Source: UBA9647 sp963739335
Lineage (GTDB): Bacteria; Bacteroidota; Ignavibacteria; UBA10030
Assembly: GCA_963739335.1 (NCBI GenBank)
Contig: CAVUAC010000046.1
Span: 150,887-214,886 of the forward strand
Direction: 5' to 3'
Length of the DNA: 64,000 nucleotides
Shown here in pieces: positions 35,638 to 45,697 of the stretch. Positions within the stretch are counted from its first letter, which is position 1. Every line of letters starts with the position of its first letter. The notes under the pieces were generated by a model, which was not told the DNA's origin, did no database searches, and worked only from the letters and a program-made list of their open reading frames with translations. The position numbers and the translations under genes were made by a program.

Positions 35638-35964
35638 GATGTCCCCTGTGATGTGAGAACAAGCAACCGGTGCTCGTGGTGATGCTAATGTAGAGAACGT
35701 GATCGCAAAAGGAAAGTCGGATGTTTCTTTTGTGCATGTGCATATTCAAAAAATGCTCTGTGGCAGCGTACAACACGTGTGTTTGCTAGTCCAACAACGT
35801 TTGTGAAGTATTTCGGTTTTGATTTTCATGGTCTTGTCTAAGTGGTCTTGAAGCAACACGATAGTTTTCGGTGAGCGAGCAATCGATCCTGGTATGTAAA
35901 TTGTTGATTCTTCGAGGGGGAAAACGCATCGCGCGTGCCTGGGTTGTCAATCATTTGACGTGAG

Positions 35965-36210
35965 ATGATCATGAGTGCTCTCTTCGACATAAAGACTTTC
36001 TGGCTGGTTGCGACGAACCTCCTGCTTGGTTCCGTCGTCCTCGTTTGCGTCATGACGATCGGGTGGTGCATGATCCATGACATTCGTCGCAATCGAAAGC
36101 AAAACAGGGAAGAGTCTCTTGTGCCGACCGATTATCTGGATGGTCTCGCAGAACTCGGAGTTGCGTTGTCTGACGGCGAAGAGAGAATTGACGAGACGGA
36201 GAAAGTGTGA
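35965..36210 (+). CDS. Small membrane protein (81 aa)
   Basis: One membrane helix (FWLVATNLLLGSVVLVCVMTIGW, about residues 12-34) followed by a basic patch (IRRNRKQNRE) and an acidic tail (SDGEERIDETEKV). It could be a regulator or accessory subunit anchored by its N-terminus. No family recognised. Confidence 0.45.
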   Translation: MIMSALFDIKTFWLVATNLLLGSVVLVCVMTIGWCMIHDIRRNRKQNREESLVPTDYLDGLAELGVALSDGEERIDETEKV

Positions 36211-36328
36211 ATAATGAAGTGGGGATGAGCGAAGATCCCCGGAGAAAACCATCAACGCAGAACTACCAACTGTAACATCTGTTCCCACTGCCTCTCGAAA
36301 CACCCCCCGCAACGAGAGACAATTTCAC

Positions 36329-37990
36329 TCAAGGTCCATTTCTGACAATTTCTTTCAGTGGCATCCCGTCGACGGCTGACGGATAGGGTATATCAAGATA
36401 TTTGGCGATGGTCGGCGCGATGTCAACGGTGTGGATGGGTCGCCAGACTCTTGCGTTTTTGAGCCCCATCCCCCAAAAAAGCACAGGCACATGCGTGTCG
36501 TACCAATATGCAGTTCCGTGTGATGTCCCGGTTGACGATGTCGTGAGTAGACAAAACTCGCAAGGCCGGATGATGAAATCCCTGCCGCGCGGAGGATAAT
36601 AGCCGCGGTGGTAGTATCCGAGATACGGCCGGGAGCGACCATTGCCGCTGACTAACTCTCGTCTGAGATAGACATCAGCGATCCCATCGATCTTCAACAA
36701 CCCATCTCTCACGCGACGTTCAAGGGCGATGGAGTCGACATGCGCCGCACCCGCGGCGGTATAATTCAGGTAGGCGTTGGACTGAATGATGTGTTCTGTT
36801 GTGTTGAGATCGCGCTGAAGAATCCGATCCAGCTCCTCGATTTTCGGGTTGACCGCCTGCTGCGTCAGCACGCGCCGCGCGGACTTATGTTCAACCGTAA
36901 TCAGGTATTCCGGCAAAGGCATTGCGGCGTGATCTGCACTCAAGGCAACGAGAACGGTACCGCTGCCAAGCGTTTTCTCCATGTCGGTCATGAAATCGCC
37001 AAGTGAGCGGTCAAGGCGGATCAGCTGATCCAACATTTCATGACTGTTGCCGCCGAATGCATGGCCTACATAGTCGGTGCACGAGAGACTGATGAGCAGC
37101 AAATCGGTGACGCTTCGCTGACCCAGTTGCTCGGAGCGGACGGCCTCACGTGCGAAGTCAAGAATCATTGCATCCCCGAACGGGCTATTCACGACCTGCT
37201 CGTTCTTCTTGGCGGGTTGAAAGGCGTGGGGGAAAGATGCTGACCCTCCCCATTTCGATTCTCCTGGCGATTCATCGGGACCGTACTTCGTATAGACTGA
37301 TTCGGGAAGCAATTTTGTCCATGCATCGGGAACATTCCTCTGAACCCAATCCCCTTCATTGAAAGCCTTCACCCATGCCGGGACTTCCTGCACGTAGTGT
37401 TCGGATGTGACCATGTGTCCACGCTTACGGTCGTACCAATAAGCGCAGTCGGGCTGTTGACCGCCCATGAGTATCGCTGCCCTGTCCTTGACCGAAGCTG
37501 CGATGACTTTTGAGGAGGGTGAGGCCTTCTTGAGCCAGTCGCCAAGTGCTGTCACCAACAAGTTCTTTGGAGACACACCGCCCCCCTCAGCCTCAGCTTT
37601 CTCTGCGGTCGTATCCTCGACGCAATAGACTTGCTTGCGTGTGTTCAGGTCAAACCACTCATTTGCAAGGATCCCGTTGTGCATCGGATATGCTCCGGTG
37701 CCAAGCGTTGCGTGTCCCGGCCCGGTTTCGCTTGGGGCGTAATTGAGGTCTGCGTTCGAAAAGACCTTTCCCTCCGTAAGAAACCGCTTGAAGCCTCCGG
37801 TGAATTCAGCTTTGTACCATTCCAGGTATTCCGCCTTCATTTGATCAATCGAGATGAAGATGACGAGCTTGGGGCGTTGTGCCGACTCGAGGGAACCGAC
37901 CGCACACAGAAGGAAAATGATCGCTATACCAATGATGCGTTTGACAAATCTATTATGCTTCGTCATCGGGAGAGAAATGATGTTGTTCAT
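36329..37990 (-). CDS. Alkaline phosphatase / type I phosphodiesterase superfamily protein (PafA-like), secreted
   Basis: About 553 residues; start at 37990 or 37966, with signal peptide IGIAIIFLLCAVGSLESA. The metal site LVIFISIDQMKAEYL and the nucleophile region APSETGPGHATLGTGAYP (about 95-112) match PafA-type phosphatases; LSCTDYVGHAFGG, VALSADHAAMPLP and GTSHGTAYWYDTHVPVLFWG complete the alkaline phosphatase metal ligands. Hydrolyses phosphate mono- or diesters in the periplasm. Adjacent divergent gene is a 5'-nucleotidase, suggesting phosphate scavenging. Confidence 0.88.
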   Translation of the reverse strand: MNNIISLPMTKHNRFVKRIIGIAIIFLLCAVGSLESAQRPKLVIFISIDQMKAEYLEWYKAEFTGGFKRFLTEGKVFSNADLNYAPSETGPGHATLGTGAYPMHNGILANEWFDLNTRKQVYCVEDTTAEKAEAEGGGVSPKNLLVTALGDWLKKASPSSKVIAASVKDRAAILMGGQQPDCAYWYDRKRGHMVTSEHYVQEVPAWVKAFNEGDWVQRNVPDAWTKLLPESVYTKYGPDESPGESKWGGSASFPHAFQPAKKNEQVVNSPFGDAMILDFAREAVRSEQLGQRSVTDLLLISLSCTDYVGHAFGGNSHEMLDQLIRLDRSLGDFMTDMEKTLGSGTVLVALSADHAAMPLPEYLITVEHKSARRVLTQQAVNPKIEELDRILQRDLNTTEHIIQSNAYLNYTAAGAAHVDSIALERRVRDGLLKIDGIADVYLRRELVSGNGRSRPYLGYYHRGYYPPRGRDFIIRPCEFCLLTTSSTGTSHGTAYWYDTHVPVLFWGMGLKNARVWRPIHTVDIAPTIAKYLDIPYPSAVDGMPLKEIVRNGP

Positions 37991-38072
37991 GTATGTGTTC
38001 CAAAATAACAAATTTCTCACTATCTTGCGTTCCTAAATAACAACCCGCCAACCCATCTGGTGATAGACTCTT

Positions 38073-39584
38073 ATGGCTTCCTCTCGATCAAGATTCTTCA
38101 AGACCTTCATGCTGCTCAGTGCAGGATTGATGCTTTTCGCGCTGCCGTTGCTGTCGCAGCCAAAGCAAATCACCATTCTCCACACAAACGACATCCACGC
38201 GAGCTTTCTGCCACAAGAAGCGTATTGGATGAAAACGACTCCCAAGCCGCTCGTTGGAGGGTTGAACGAGCTGGCATTTGCGGTCGACAGCATTCGAAAG
38301 ATCAGAACAGCAACGCTCGTGCTCGATGCAGGCGATCTGATGACCGGCAACCCGATCTGTGATCGTGCTTTCAAAGGAGCAGAGGGAGGGGCTCTTGTTG
38401 AAATGCTGAACCTCATCGGCTATGAAGGCTGGACTCCGGGCAATCACGATTTTGATCTCTCGTACGCGAATTTTCTGAAGCTGTCCGCAATTGCCAGGTT
38501 TCCGGTCATAGCGGCTAACCTTGTAGATGAAAAGAGTGGCATGCCCATCACCAAGAAAGAATACATGATCATCCAGAAAAATGGGCTTAGGATCGGGATT
38601 TTTGGAATCATGTCGAAGGAGTACTACAACCTCGTCAGTCAAAACGGCACCAAAGGAGTGACGTTGCTGCCGCCGATCAAGACCGCTGAGAAAATGATTG
38701 AACTGCTGCGTCCGCAAACCGATATTGTCGTAGCGCTCACACACGTGGGCGTTGACGATGATTCCGTACTTGCTGCGAGCGTGAAGGGACTTGATGTGAT
38801 TGTCGGGGGTCATTCACATACACGCCTGAAGAAGCCGAAGTTGGTCAATGGTGTCATCATTGTTCAGACCGGGTCGAATTGTGAAAACCTGGGTATTCTC
38901 GACCTGACGGTGGAAAATCATGCTGTGGCAAAATGGGAGGGAGAACTCCATCAGCTTTGGTACCATCCCGATCGGAAAACGGTCGTGACCGCGATGGTCG
39001 ATTCATTCAAGACGGAAATCAACAAGGAATACAGCGAGGTGATTGGAACATATGAGGGTGATGGGAACGCGGAAGGCCGGGAGGCCGGCCTCGGTATCTT
39101 CATTTGCGAGGCGCAACGAGAGGCGGCGAAGGCGGATCTCGGCTTCATGAACAACGGCGGCATTCGCAAGAGGCTCTCCGCCGGGCCGATCACAAAGCAA
39201 GATCTCTTCGAAGTCCTCCCCTTCCGGAATATCCTGGTCACTTTCAACGTCACAGGTAAGCAAGTGCGGGATATCGTCCTCCATGTCATCAACGACAGGC
39301 CCGGGATACAGGTCTCCGGCGTTCAGTGCAAATGGAGACGGAATGCCGAAGGGAAGGTCGAGCTTGTGAAGCTTCTTGTCAACGGCAAATCAGTCAATGA
39401 CCAGACCACGTACACTGGAGCAGCGAGCGACTACATGATGGGTGAAGCAAAGCGGTACCTCGGAATTGATCCGCCACAGTTGACATATCTGAACCAGACG
39501 GTCTTCAACGCAGCGGAGAAAAAGGTCCGAGCAATGAAACATGTGACGCTCCCTGCTGAGGGCCCTATCAAGGAAATCAAGTAA
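38073..39584 (+). CDS. Secreted 5'-nucleotidase/2',3'-cyclic phosphodiesterase (UshA-like)
   Basis: A 503-residue protein with signal peptide (FMLLSAGLMLFALPLLSQ). Metallophosphoesterase domain: ITILHTNDIHASFL (about 33-46), LDAGDLMTG, WTPGNHDFDLSY (about 126-137), THVGVDDD and VGGHSHTRL. The C-terminal 5'-nucleotidase domain has NGGIRKRLSAG, VLPFRNILVTFNVTGKQV and the aromatic specificity region. It cleaves nucleotides to nucleosides and phosphate in the periplasm. The next gene starts 18 bases later. Confidence 0.92.
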   Translation: MASSRSRFFKTFMLLSAGLMLFALPLLSQPKQITILHTNDIHASFLPQEAYWMKTTPKPLVGGLNELAFAVDSIRKIRTATLVLDAGDLMTGNPICDRAFKGAEGGALVEMLNLIGYEGWTPGNHDFDLSYANFLKLSAIARFPVIAANLVDEKSGMPITKKEYMIIQKNGLRIGIFGIMSKEYYNLVSQNGTKGVTLLPPIKTAEKMIELLRPQTDIVVALTHVGVDDDSVLAASVKGLDVIVGGHSHTRLKKPKLVNGVIIVQTGSNCENLGILDLTVENHAVAKWEGELHQLWYHPDRKTVVTAMVDSFKTEINKEYSEVIGTYEGDGNAEGREAGLGIFICEAQREAAKADLGFMNNGGIRKRLSAGPITKQDLFEVLPFRNILVTFNVTGKQVRDIVLHVINDRPGIQVSGVQCKWRRNAEGKVELVKLLVNGKSVNDQTTYTGAASDYMMGEAKRYLGIDPPQLTYLNQTVFNAAEKKVRAMKHVTLPAEGPIKEIK

Positions 39585-39602
39585 TCGAGAACGGGAGTCC
39601 TC

Positions 39603-40313
39603 ATGAACAACAATTTTCCTATCCTCATCATCACTGGTCGGCCGGCGGCTGGAAAATCCGAAGTCATCGACTATCTCAAGAAAGCAGACCCCAAAGAACG
39701 ATTGGGGCGATTTCATATTGCTGACTTTGAAGAACTCGATGATTTCGTCTACGTGTGGGAGACGTTCGAGATCGATGACATGCTCACCAAGCACGGCAAG
39801 CCGCGCATCTGGACGGACGAAAAGTACTGGTTCAAAGAACATTTCATATGGAACCTTTACATCGAGCGGATCAATCTGGAGTATCGGAAGAAACTTGCCC
39901 GTGACCCGAACTATCACGATAAGAAAACGACCCTGATCGAGTTCGCTCGAGGCGGAGAGAACGGAATCTATGAGGCGCTGAGCTACCTGCACGAAGATAT
40001 TCTGCGCCGTGCGTACCTGATGTACATTCGGGTGTCGTACGACGAATCCGTGCGCAAGAATCGCCGCAGAGCCCGCAAAGGACAGGAAGACTCCATCCTG
40101 TACCACTCGTTGGCGGATGAGAAGATGGACTTCTATTACAAGACTAATGACTGGGACAAGCTCGAGGCGAAGGATCCGATGACGATCGACGTGAAGGGAT
40201 TCAAGGTCCCGTATGCGGTGTTTGAAAACGAGCCGGAGAAAACGCTGGATCCAAAACTCATCGGGGAGGAGCTGGAGAGAGCGACGAGAAAGTTGTGGGG
40301 AATGAGGAGGTAG
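39603..40313 (+). CDS. P-loop protein of unknown function, kinase-like
   Basis: A 236-residue protein. Walker A is ITGRPAAGKSEVIDYL (about residues 10-25), with a possible Walker B in LMYIRVSYD and an Arg-rich lid VRKNRRRARKG (about 150-160), the layout of small nucleoside-monophosphate-kinase-like enzymes. No characterised family was recognised. AACGGGAGTCCTC precedes the start. It is cotranscribed with the nucleotidase, so a nucleotide-related role is possible but unproven. A terminator follows at 40426. Confidence 0.7.
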   Translation: MNNNFPILIITGRPAAGKSEVIDYLKKADPKERLGRFHIADFEELDDFVYVWETFEIDDMLTKHGKPRIWTDEKYWFKEHFIWNLYIERINLEYRKKLARDPNYHDKKTTLIEFARGGENGIYEALSYLHEDILRRAYLMYIRVSYDESVRKNRRRARKGQEDSILYHSLADEKMDFYYKTNDWDKLEAKDPMTIDVKGFKVPYAVFENEPEKTLDPKLIGEELERATRKLWGMRR

Positions 40314-40353
40314 AATCCAGAAGTCAGAATCCAGGATTCAGAATCCAGAATAG
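40312..40353 (+). repeat. Degenerate heptamer tandem repeat (six units)
   Basis: AGAATCC alternates with AGAAGTC, AGGATTC and AGAATAG in exact 7-base steps for 42 bases, starting at the stop of the upstream gene. Confidence 0.85.
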
Positions 40354-40425
40354 CGGTGGGGGATTGAAAGGAGAAGTTGACTGTCTCGGACCATGGGCAA
40401 CTGTGAAGGTAGTCCGAAAAGAAGA

Positions 40426-40454
40426 GGCGAGGATGCTTGAACTCGCCTTTTTTT
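40426..40454 (+). terminator. Rho-independent terminator
   Basis: GGCGAG and CTCGCC pair around a 10-base loop and are followed by seven T. It would end the nucleotidase/P-loop transcript. Confidence 0.75.
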
Positions 40455-40530
40455 CTGCTAATGAAAACAACCATTCAGTACTCGTTACGGAACTCCGTGG
40501 AATAGCAATTTCCTCGCGGAAAGGTTTGGC

Positions 40531-42063
40531 ATGACGCTCTCCGTCTTCGACGTCGCGACATTTATCGCTTTCATCGGTTCGGTCATTGCCCTCAGCATGG
40601 CGAAGAGTCGGAAGGAAGAAACCTCCGAGGATTTCTTTCTTGCCGGCCGGGGGCTCACGTGGTACCTCATTGGCTTCTCCATCGTTGCGGCGAATATCTC
40701 GACCGAGCAGTTTGTCGGGATGAGCGGTCAGGGGGCGGGGAACGTCGGACTCGCAGTCTCCGGTTTCCAGCTTCTCGGATCCGTGACGATCGTGTTCGTT
40801 GCCATTTTCTTTTTGCCGCGGTTCCTTCGTGCGGGCGTCTACACGATTCCTGAATACCTCGAGTATCGATACAATGCTGCTGCTCGCGGCATTATGGCGT
40901 TTTTCACTCTCGTCATCTACGTGACTGTGACCTCGACCGCCGTCTTGTATTCGGGGGCTCTCACGTTCCACACGATCTTCGACGTCGATTTGACGCAGGC
41001 TGTCTGGCTCATCGGATTTATGGCTGCGCTCTATACGACCTGGGGTGGACTGAAGGCGGTGGCTTGGGCCGATCTGATTCAGGGATCCGGTTTGCTCATT
41101 GGCGGCCTCCTGACGATGATTCTTGGATTCATCGCTCTCGGCGGCATCGGGCCTTTCCTCACCGGCAGCGCTGATCGTCTTCACATGGTGCTGCCTTCAA
41201 GCCATTCTGAGATTCCGTGGACCGTGCTTGTGTTGGGTCTTTGGATCCCCAACTTCTACTATTGCGGCTTGAATCAGTTCATCGTTCAGCGCACACTGGC
41301 GGCACGAGACCTGCGGCAGGGACAATTGGGGATCATTTTCGCCGCTGCGCTCTGGCTGATTGTCCCGTTCGCGATTGTGTTTCCCGGAATTATGGCCGTG
41401 CAATTGTACGGTCACCAAATTGCCTCGCCGGATCAATCGTACCCAACGCTGATTCGAAACCTGGTGCCGGCAGGATTCAGAGGTTTCATCCTCGCTGCGC
41501 TTGCGGGCGCGGTCATCAGCACACTCGCTTCCGTTCTCAACTCAGCCGCGACGATCTTCACCATGGATCTTGTTCACCGACATTGGAAGAAGAACGCGTC
41601 GCAGCAATCGCTGATCCTCATCGGTCGGGTGATGACGGTTCTCTTCGTTCTCATCGGTTGCCTGCTTGCCCCCCAAATAGCGGATCCGAGGTTTGGGGGA
41701 GTTTTCAAGTATATACAGGAATTCCAGGGATACATCTCACCGGGGATTCTTGCGGCGTTTGTGTTTGGCTTCATTGTGAAGAAGGCGCCGCCGGCGGCCG
41801 GCATCTCAGCATTGCTTGTGTGCGTTCCGGTCTACGGTTTTCTGCAGTGGCAGTTCTCTGAGATCGCCTACCTCAATCGTATGGCGATCACATTCGTTTT
41901 GGTGATCGTGCTGATGGGGCTTATCACGCTTTGGAGACCTTTGAAATCTCCGGTGGTGATGCCGGTGCGGCAGGATTTTGATATGCGTCCGGCGCCGCTT
42001 GTGCTATGGCTGGGCGGCGCGGTTATTGCCGGAGTGATCGGCTTCTTTATTATGTTTTGGTAG
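40531..42063 (+). CDS. Sodium:solute symporter (SSS/SLC5 family, SGLT-like)
   Basis: A 510-residue membrane protein with about 14 helices. SEDFFLAGRGLTWYLIGFSIVAANISTEQFVGMSGQG (abbreviated) is the classical SSS second-helix region with SIVAANISTEQ, and GFRGFILAALAGAVISTLASVLNSAATIFTMDL (abbreviated) is the sodium-site region in helix 9. This subgroup usually carries sugars or inositol. The alpha-galactosidase gene ends 12 bases beyond it in convergent orientation, so galactoside use is plausible. Confidence 0.92.
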   Translation: MTLSVFDVATFIAFIGSVIALSMAKSRKEETSEDFFLAGRGLTWYLIGFSIVAANISTEQFVGMSGQGAGNVGLAVSGFQLLGSVTIVFVAIFFLPRFLRAGVYTIPEYLEYRYNAAARGIMAFFTLVIYVTVTSTAVLYSGALTFHTIFDVDLTQAVWLIGFMAALYTTWGGLKAVAWADLIQGSGLLIGGLLTMILGFIALGGIGPFLTGSADRLHMVLPSSHSEIPWTVLVLGLWIPNFYYCGLNQFIVQRTLAARDLRQGQLGIIFAAALWLIVPFAIVFPGIMAVQLYGHQIASPDQSYPTLIRNLVPAGFRGFILAALAGAVISTLASVLNSAATIFTMDLVHRHWKKNASQQSLILIGRVMTVLFVLIGCLLAPQIADPRFGGVFKYIQEFQGYISPGILAAFVFGFIVKKAPPAAGISALLVCVPVYGFLQWQFSEIAYLNRMAITFVLVIVLMGLITLWRPLKSPVVMPVRQDFDMRPAPLVLWLGGAVIAGVIGFFIMFW

Positions 42064-42075
42064 GTGATCCGCTCG

Positions 42076-44072
42076 CTACTGAGCTGGCCAGATCCTGACA
42101 AGCTTCACTCCGTGGCGAGGTACCTTCGCTGTGAATTGCCCTTCGAACAACCCAAGATCCTCCTGACGCCACAGGTCGCGAACTCTCTGTTTGCCGCTGA
42201 TGCCGAGATTGGCCCAGTTGGCAACCACGGCTGATTCGAACTCCCCGCGGTTGAAAAGTCCAACTGCTTTCGAACCGTCTTCCATTTCCTTCGACCACAC
42301 CTCAAGGTCCTCATCTTTGAACACGCGCCGGCCTGCCTTGCCGAGCGGATCCTGATCCACGTCGATCACCTCATCATTCGTCAAAAGGCTCAGGGTGAAT
42401 TCATCCAATCGTGTCATATCGCCGCTGAAGATAAGCGGCGCGGCAACAAGGCACCAGAGTGAAACATGAGTGTACTGTTCATTCGGAGTGAGCGGTGTCG
42501 GCACTGTCTGCCCATTCCAGTTGCTCAGGTATCCGAGTAGCAGATAGTCAGGGTCATTCCAGGCGCCCGGACCGGCGTATGATGCAGTTTGTTGTTCGAG
42601 TAGACATCGAATCCGTCTCTGAAAATTGCCGTCCCAATGCCTTCAAATGATCCCCCGAGATCACCTGCAGTCCGCCAGCTGTTGCCTCCGACTTCCTTGC
42701 CCCATTCCCACACATTCCCCATACCGTACTGGCAGAGGTTCAGGACGATGTCGCGGTTTTGCTTTTTCAGAATCTCACTGATGAGCCGATATGGCTTCTG
42801 CAGTTCTTCGAGATTGCGGACTTTTGCAATGTCGCCGTACGAACACCAATCATATTTCAGGAAGTCGAATCCCCATTCGACAAATCTCTGGATATCCAGC
42901 TCTTCGTGTTGGTACGCGCCGACATGTCCCGCACACGTCGTGGGACCGGGTGAAGTGTAGATCCCGGCCTTGAGCCCCTTCGAGTGGATGTAGTTCGCCA
43001 GCGCCTTCATATCTGGAAATCGCTTGTTGGAGTTGACCTTCCCTAGCTGGTCGCGTGGCTCGCCGCCGAGCGAGGGATCATCGGAACCCGGTTTGACGGC
43101 CCAGCAGTCGTCGATGTTGATGTACATGTAGCCGTGATTGATCATTCCTGTCGTGACCATCGCGTCGGCGGCCGAACGCATGATCTGGTCGGTGACATGA
43201 TTTTCCCAGACGTACCAGCTGTTCCACCCCATATGTGGTGTGAGAGCGAGGGTTGGCCCGCAGAATATCTTAAACGCGCGGCGTGCTGTTCCGTACTGGT
43301 TCGATGCTTTGAGCGTTACAATGTGCACGCCGCGTTGATGAAGCATTCCCGTGATTTGACCTGTCCGTGGATCGACGGTCAAACCCTTCGGGAGATCCTC
43401 CACCTCAAATTTCATCGGGCGGTCGCCGGTCGCTGGAATTGTGTACAGGAATGGAGATCCCGGCCAGACCCCAACGATCTTCGCCCCGTTGATCCGAGGT
43501 TGCGGTCCTGGTTTTGGCGTGAGTATGGCGGCCGGTTCTGCAGGAATATCAATCGCGGTCGGTGCAGCTCCCTTCACGACGAATCGCGCCTCAGCCCAAT
43601 CTGCATGATCATAGTCCAATCCGTCGCCACTATCCCCGACCAGGAGCACCAGTTGCTTGACTCCGCTTAAATCGACATCAACCGACTTCGCCGGTTCACC
43701 GGATTTCATGACACCGGATTGCCACAGCTTCTTGCCGTCGCCAATGATCTTGAAGTCCACGGACCCCGGGTGACCCAATGCGCTGTCGTCAACGCCGACG
43801 AACGCGAGGAACTTCGTAGCGCTGCCATGAAGGTCAATCCACAATCGACTGACGGAATGAGTGCCGACACCGTGCTGGAATTTCTTTCCGGCAATCGATA
43901 GCGGTTTTCCCGTAACTGACTTGTCGACTTGCGCGAGTCCCCAGCCTTGGTTCATCTTGCTCAGGTCGAGTCTGGAGAGGGAGATTGTGTCGGGAGAGGA
44001 TTGCAGCGGCTGTGCAGTAGTCGTGAACATCGAGGTAGCGACAAGGAGCACGGTGAGAAGTGAGTGTTTCAT
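42076..44072 (-). CDS. Secreted alpha-galactosidase (GH27) with NPCBM domain, frameshifted near 42580
   Basis: Signal peptide MKHSLLTVLLVATSMFTTTA, an NPCBM carbohydrate-binding domain (about 30-165: GVGTHSVSRLWIDL, FVGVDDSALGHPGSV), an Ig-like spacer and a GH27 barrel: PHMGWNSWYVW, MYINIDDCWA, FDFLKYDWCSYG (nucleophile Asp) and WRTAGDLGG. At NNKLHH the frame runs into a stop at 42525. The next frame reads SYAGPGAWNDPDYLLLGYLS and on to the stop at 42076, so one base is off near CATCATACG. The repaired product is about 665 residues. It hydrolyses alpha-galactosides in the periplasm or outside. Confidence 0.88.
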
Positions 44073-44210
44073 AGTTCACCATGAACGGGATAAATGGTTC
44101 GCGTCTCTGCCAGGGTGTGGCAGATTTCATTGACGGTAGGCGACGGTCTATGGCCGTCGGTAGATCACGGCTGTTCGAAAACTGTATTTGAATCTGCAGC
44201 TACGCCCATC

Positions 44211-44241
44211 AGCTGATCGCTGAAGGCTGATGGCTGTCAGC
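44211..44241 (+). repeat. Degenerate heptamer repeat (four units)
   Basis: AGCTGAT CGCTGAA GGCTGAT GGCTGTC AGC in 7-base steps, between the alpha-galactosidase and the MFS transporter. Confidence 0.75.
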
Positions 44242-44255
44242 ATGATATGATGTCG

Positions 44256-45668
44256 CTAATGGCTGCTCTTTCCCTTCGGCATCACATTCCACAATCGAGA
44301 CATCAAGTATGCGCCGACAAGAGCAAAAGGAATTGGTGCCCAGTGCCAGGCTCCCCAACCCCAAGTCGTCGTAGTGTAGCCAACGCCCATTCCGACAAAC
44401 GCTCCTGCAAGGTATTGCATCCCGTCAAAGAGGCCCGCGGCAGTTGCCACAGCTCTCTTCCCGCCGAAATCCATTGACGCTGCACCGCCGATCATACCGT
44501 GCGCGCCGTTCACACAGAACGAGAGAACGACCAGACAGCATGCAGCAGCGATAGGACCAAGATTCAAGGAATCTGAAATGCCGAAAAGGGCGAGGACAAC
44601 TGCCATCCCAAGAAATCCGAAGGTGATCACCGGCGCGCGCCGTCCACCGAAGGTTCGGTCGGACGCGATCCCGAACACGAATCCGCCCGCGATACCGGCC
44701 AACGCGATTCCCCATGTCGCAATGATGTAGGGAAGATACGTTGCGAATCCAGACTTGTCGGCGCCGTGGAAGTCGACGAAGTACTTCGGCCACCATGCAT
44801 CGACAACGCTCCTGCGAACGAATCCAATCATCATCGAACCGAGAGCAATCATCCACATGACTCGTGATGCAAAGACCTTTCTCATGACGAACTTGAGGGA
44901 TGATGGCTTGCTCTCATTGTCTTCCACCGCATCACCCGTCTCGAATTCTCCCAATCCTGCGTCTTTGGGAGAGTCGTACATGAAGAAGTAGTTGATGGCG
45001 AAGAGCACTAGAACGCATGCCCCGGGGATCCAGAACGCGTATTGCCACGGGAGAACAAGAAGGATAAGAGGCACGCCCTGAAATGCCAGAAGCAGACCCA
45101 TGCGGATGAGGACTCCGAATATTCCGGAGAACGTGCCGCGCTCCCTGACATGGAACCACTGGGCGTTTACCTTCACGATGGAGAGTGCACCGAACGACTG
45201 GAAGTATCCGTTAACGCCCCAAACAATCGCCATCAACGTGAGGATCATTCCCCCCGACAGGCCGAGGCCCAGGCCCGCGGGTGTCACGACGTGGCGGGCA
45301 AGTCCTGTTCCTTCCCACACGGCCGGGCTCACGACCGCAAGGCTTGCCATGCCGAACAGGAAATTCATAAGAGCGACACCGACCGCGCCGAAGAGGAATG
45401 CCTTCTTACCGCCGATTCGATCGGCAAATGGGCCATTCAGAACGACAGAGAGCCCGTAGACCAAAGGCATCATCGTTTCGAAGACTCCAAGTTCAGTGTT
45501 CTTCCAGCCGAGAAGATCGGCGAGGATCGGTGCGACCGCGGTGTAGTTGTACCGCGTCATGTAGAAGAAGGCGTAGAGGAATCCAAGTGACAGCCAGTTG
45601 ATGACGCGCAGCCTTCGGAATTCGGCGCTAAGGACCGGTCGTTCCGGTGCAGTCCGTGTCATAGTCAA
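44256..45668 (-). CDS. MFS transporter of the organophosphate:phosphate antiporter (GlpT/UhpT-like) type
   Basis: A 470-residue protein with 12 helices. FLYAFFYMTRYNYTAVAPIL in helix 1 carries the arginine typical of OPA antiporters and NGPFADRIGGKKAFLFGA is the MFS loop 2-3 motif. SMDFGGKRAVATAAGLFDGMQYLAG and WGAWHWAPIPFALVGAYL are the conserved late helices of OPA members. It would exchange a sugar phosphate or glycerol 3-phosphate for phosphate; substrate unknown. Transketolase is encoded 29 bases upstream on the same strand. Confidence 0.88.
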   Translation of the reverse strand: MTMTRTAPERPVLSAEFRRLRVINWLSLGFLYAFFYMTRYNYTAVAPILADLLGWKNTELGVFETMMPLVYGLSVVLNGPFADRIGGKKAFLFGAVGVALMNFLFGMASLAVVSPAVWEGTGLARHVVTPAGLGLGLSGGMILTLMAIVWGVNGYFQSFGALSIVKVNAQWFHVRERGTFSGIFGVLIRMGLLLAFQGVPLILLVLPWQYAFWIPGACVLVLFAINYFFMYDSPKDAGLGEFETGDAVEDNESKPSSLKFVMRKVFASRVMWMIALGSMMIGFVRRSVVDAWWPKYFVDFHGADKSGFATYLPYIIATWGIALAGIAGGFVFGIASDRTFGGRRAPVITFGFLGMAVVLALFGISDSLNLGPIAAACCLVVLSFCVNGAHGMIGGAASMDFGGKRAVATAAGLFDGMQYLAGAFVGMGVGYTTTTWGWGAWHWAPIPFALVGAYLMSRLWNVMPKGKSSH

Positions 45669-45697
45669 TAGATGGGTGATTGTTCAGAAATGATGGA

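Noticed and set aside
40312..40353. Short tandem repeat as a CRISPR array
   Set aside because: Period is 7 bases with no spacers and no cas genes nearby.
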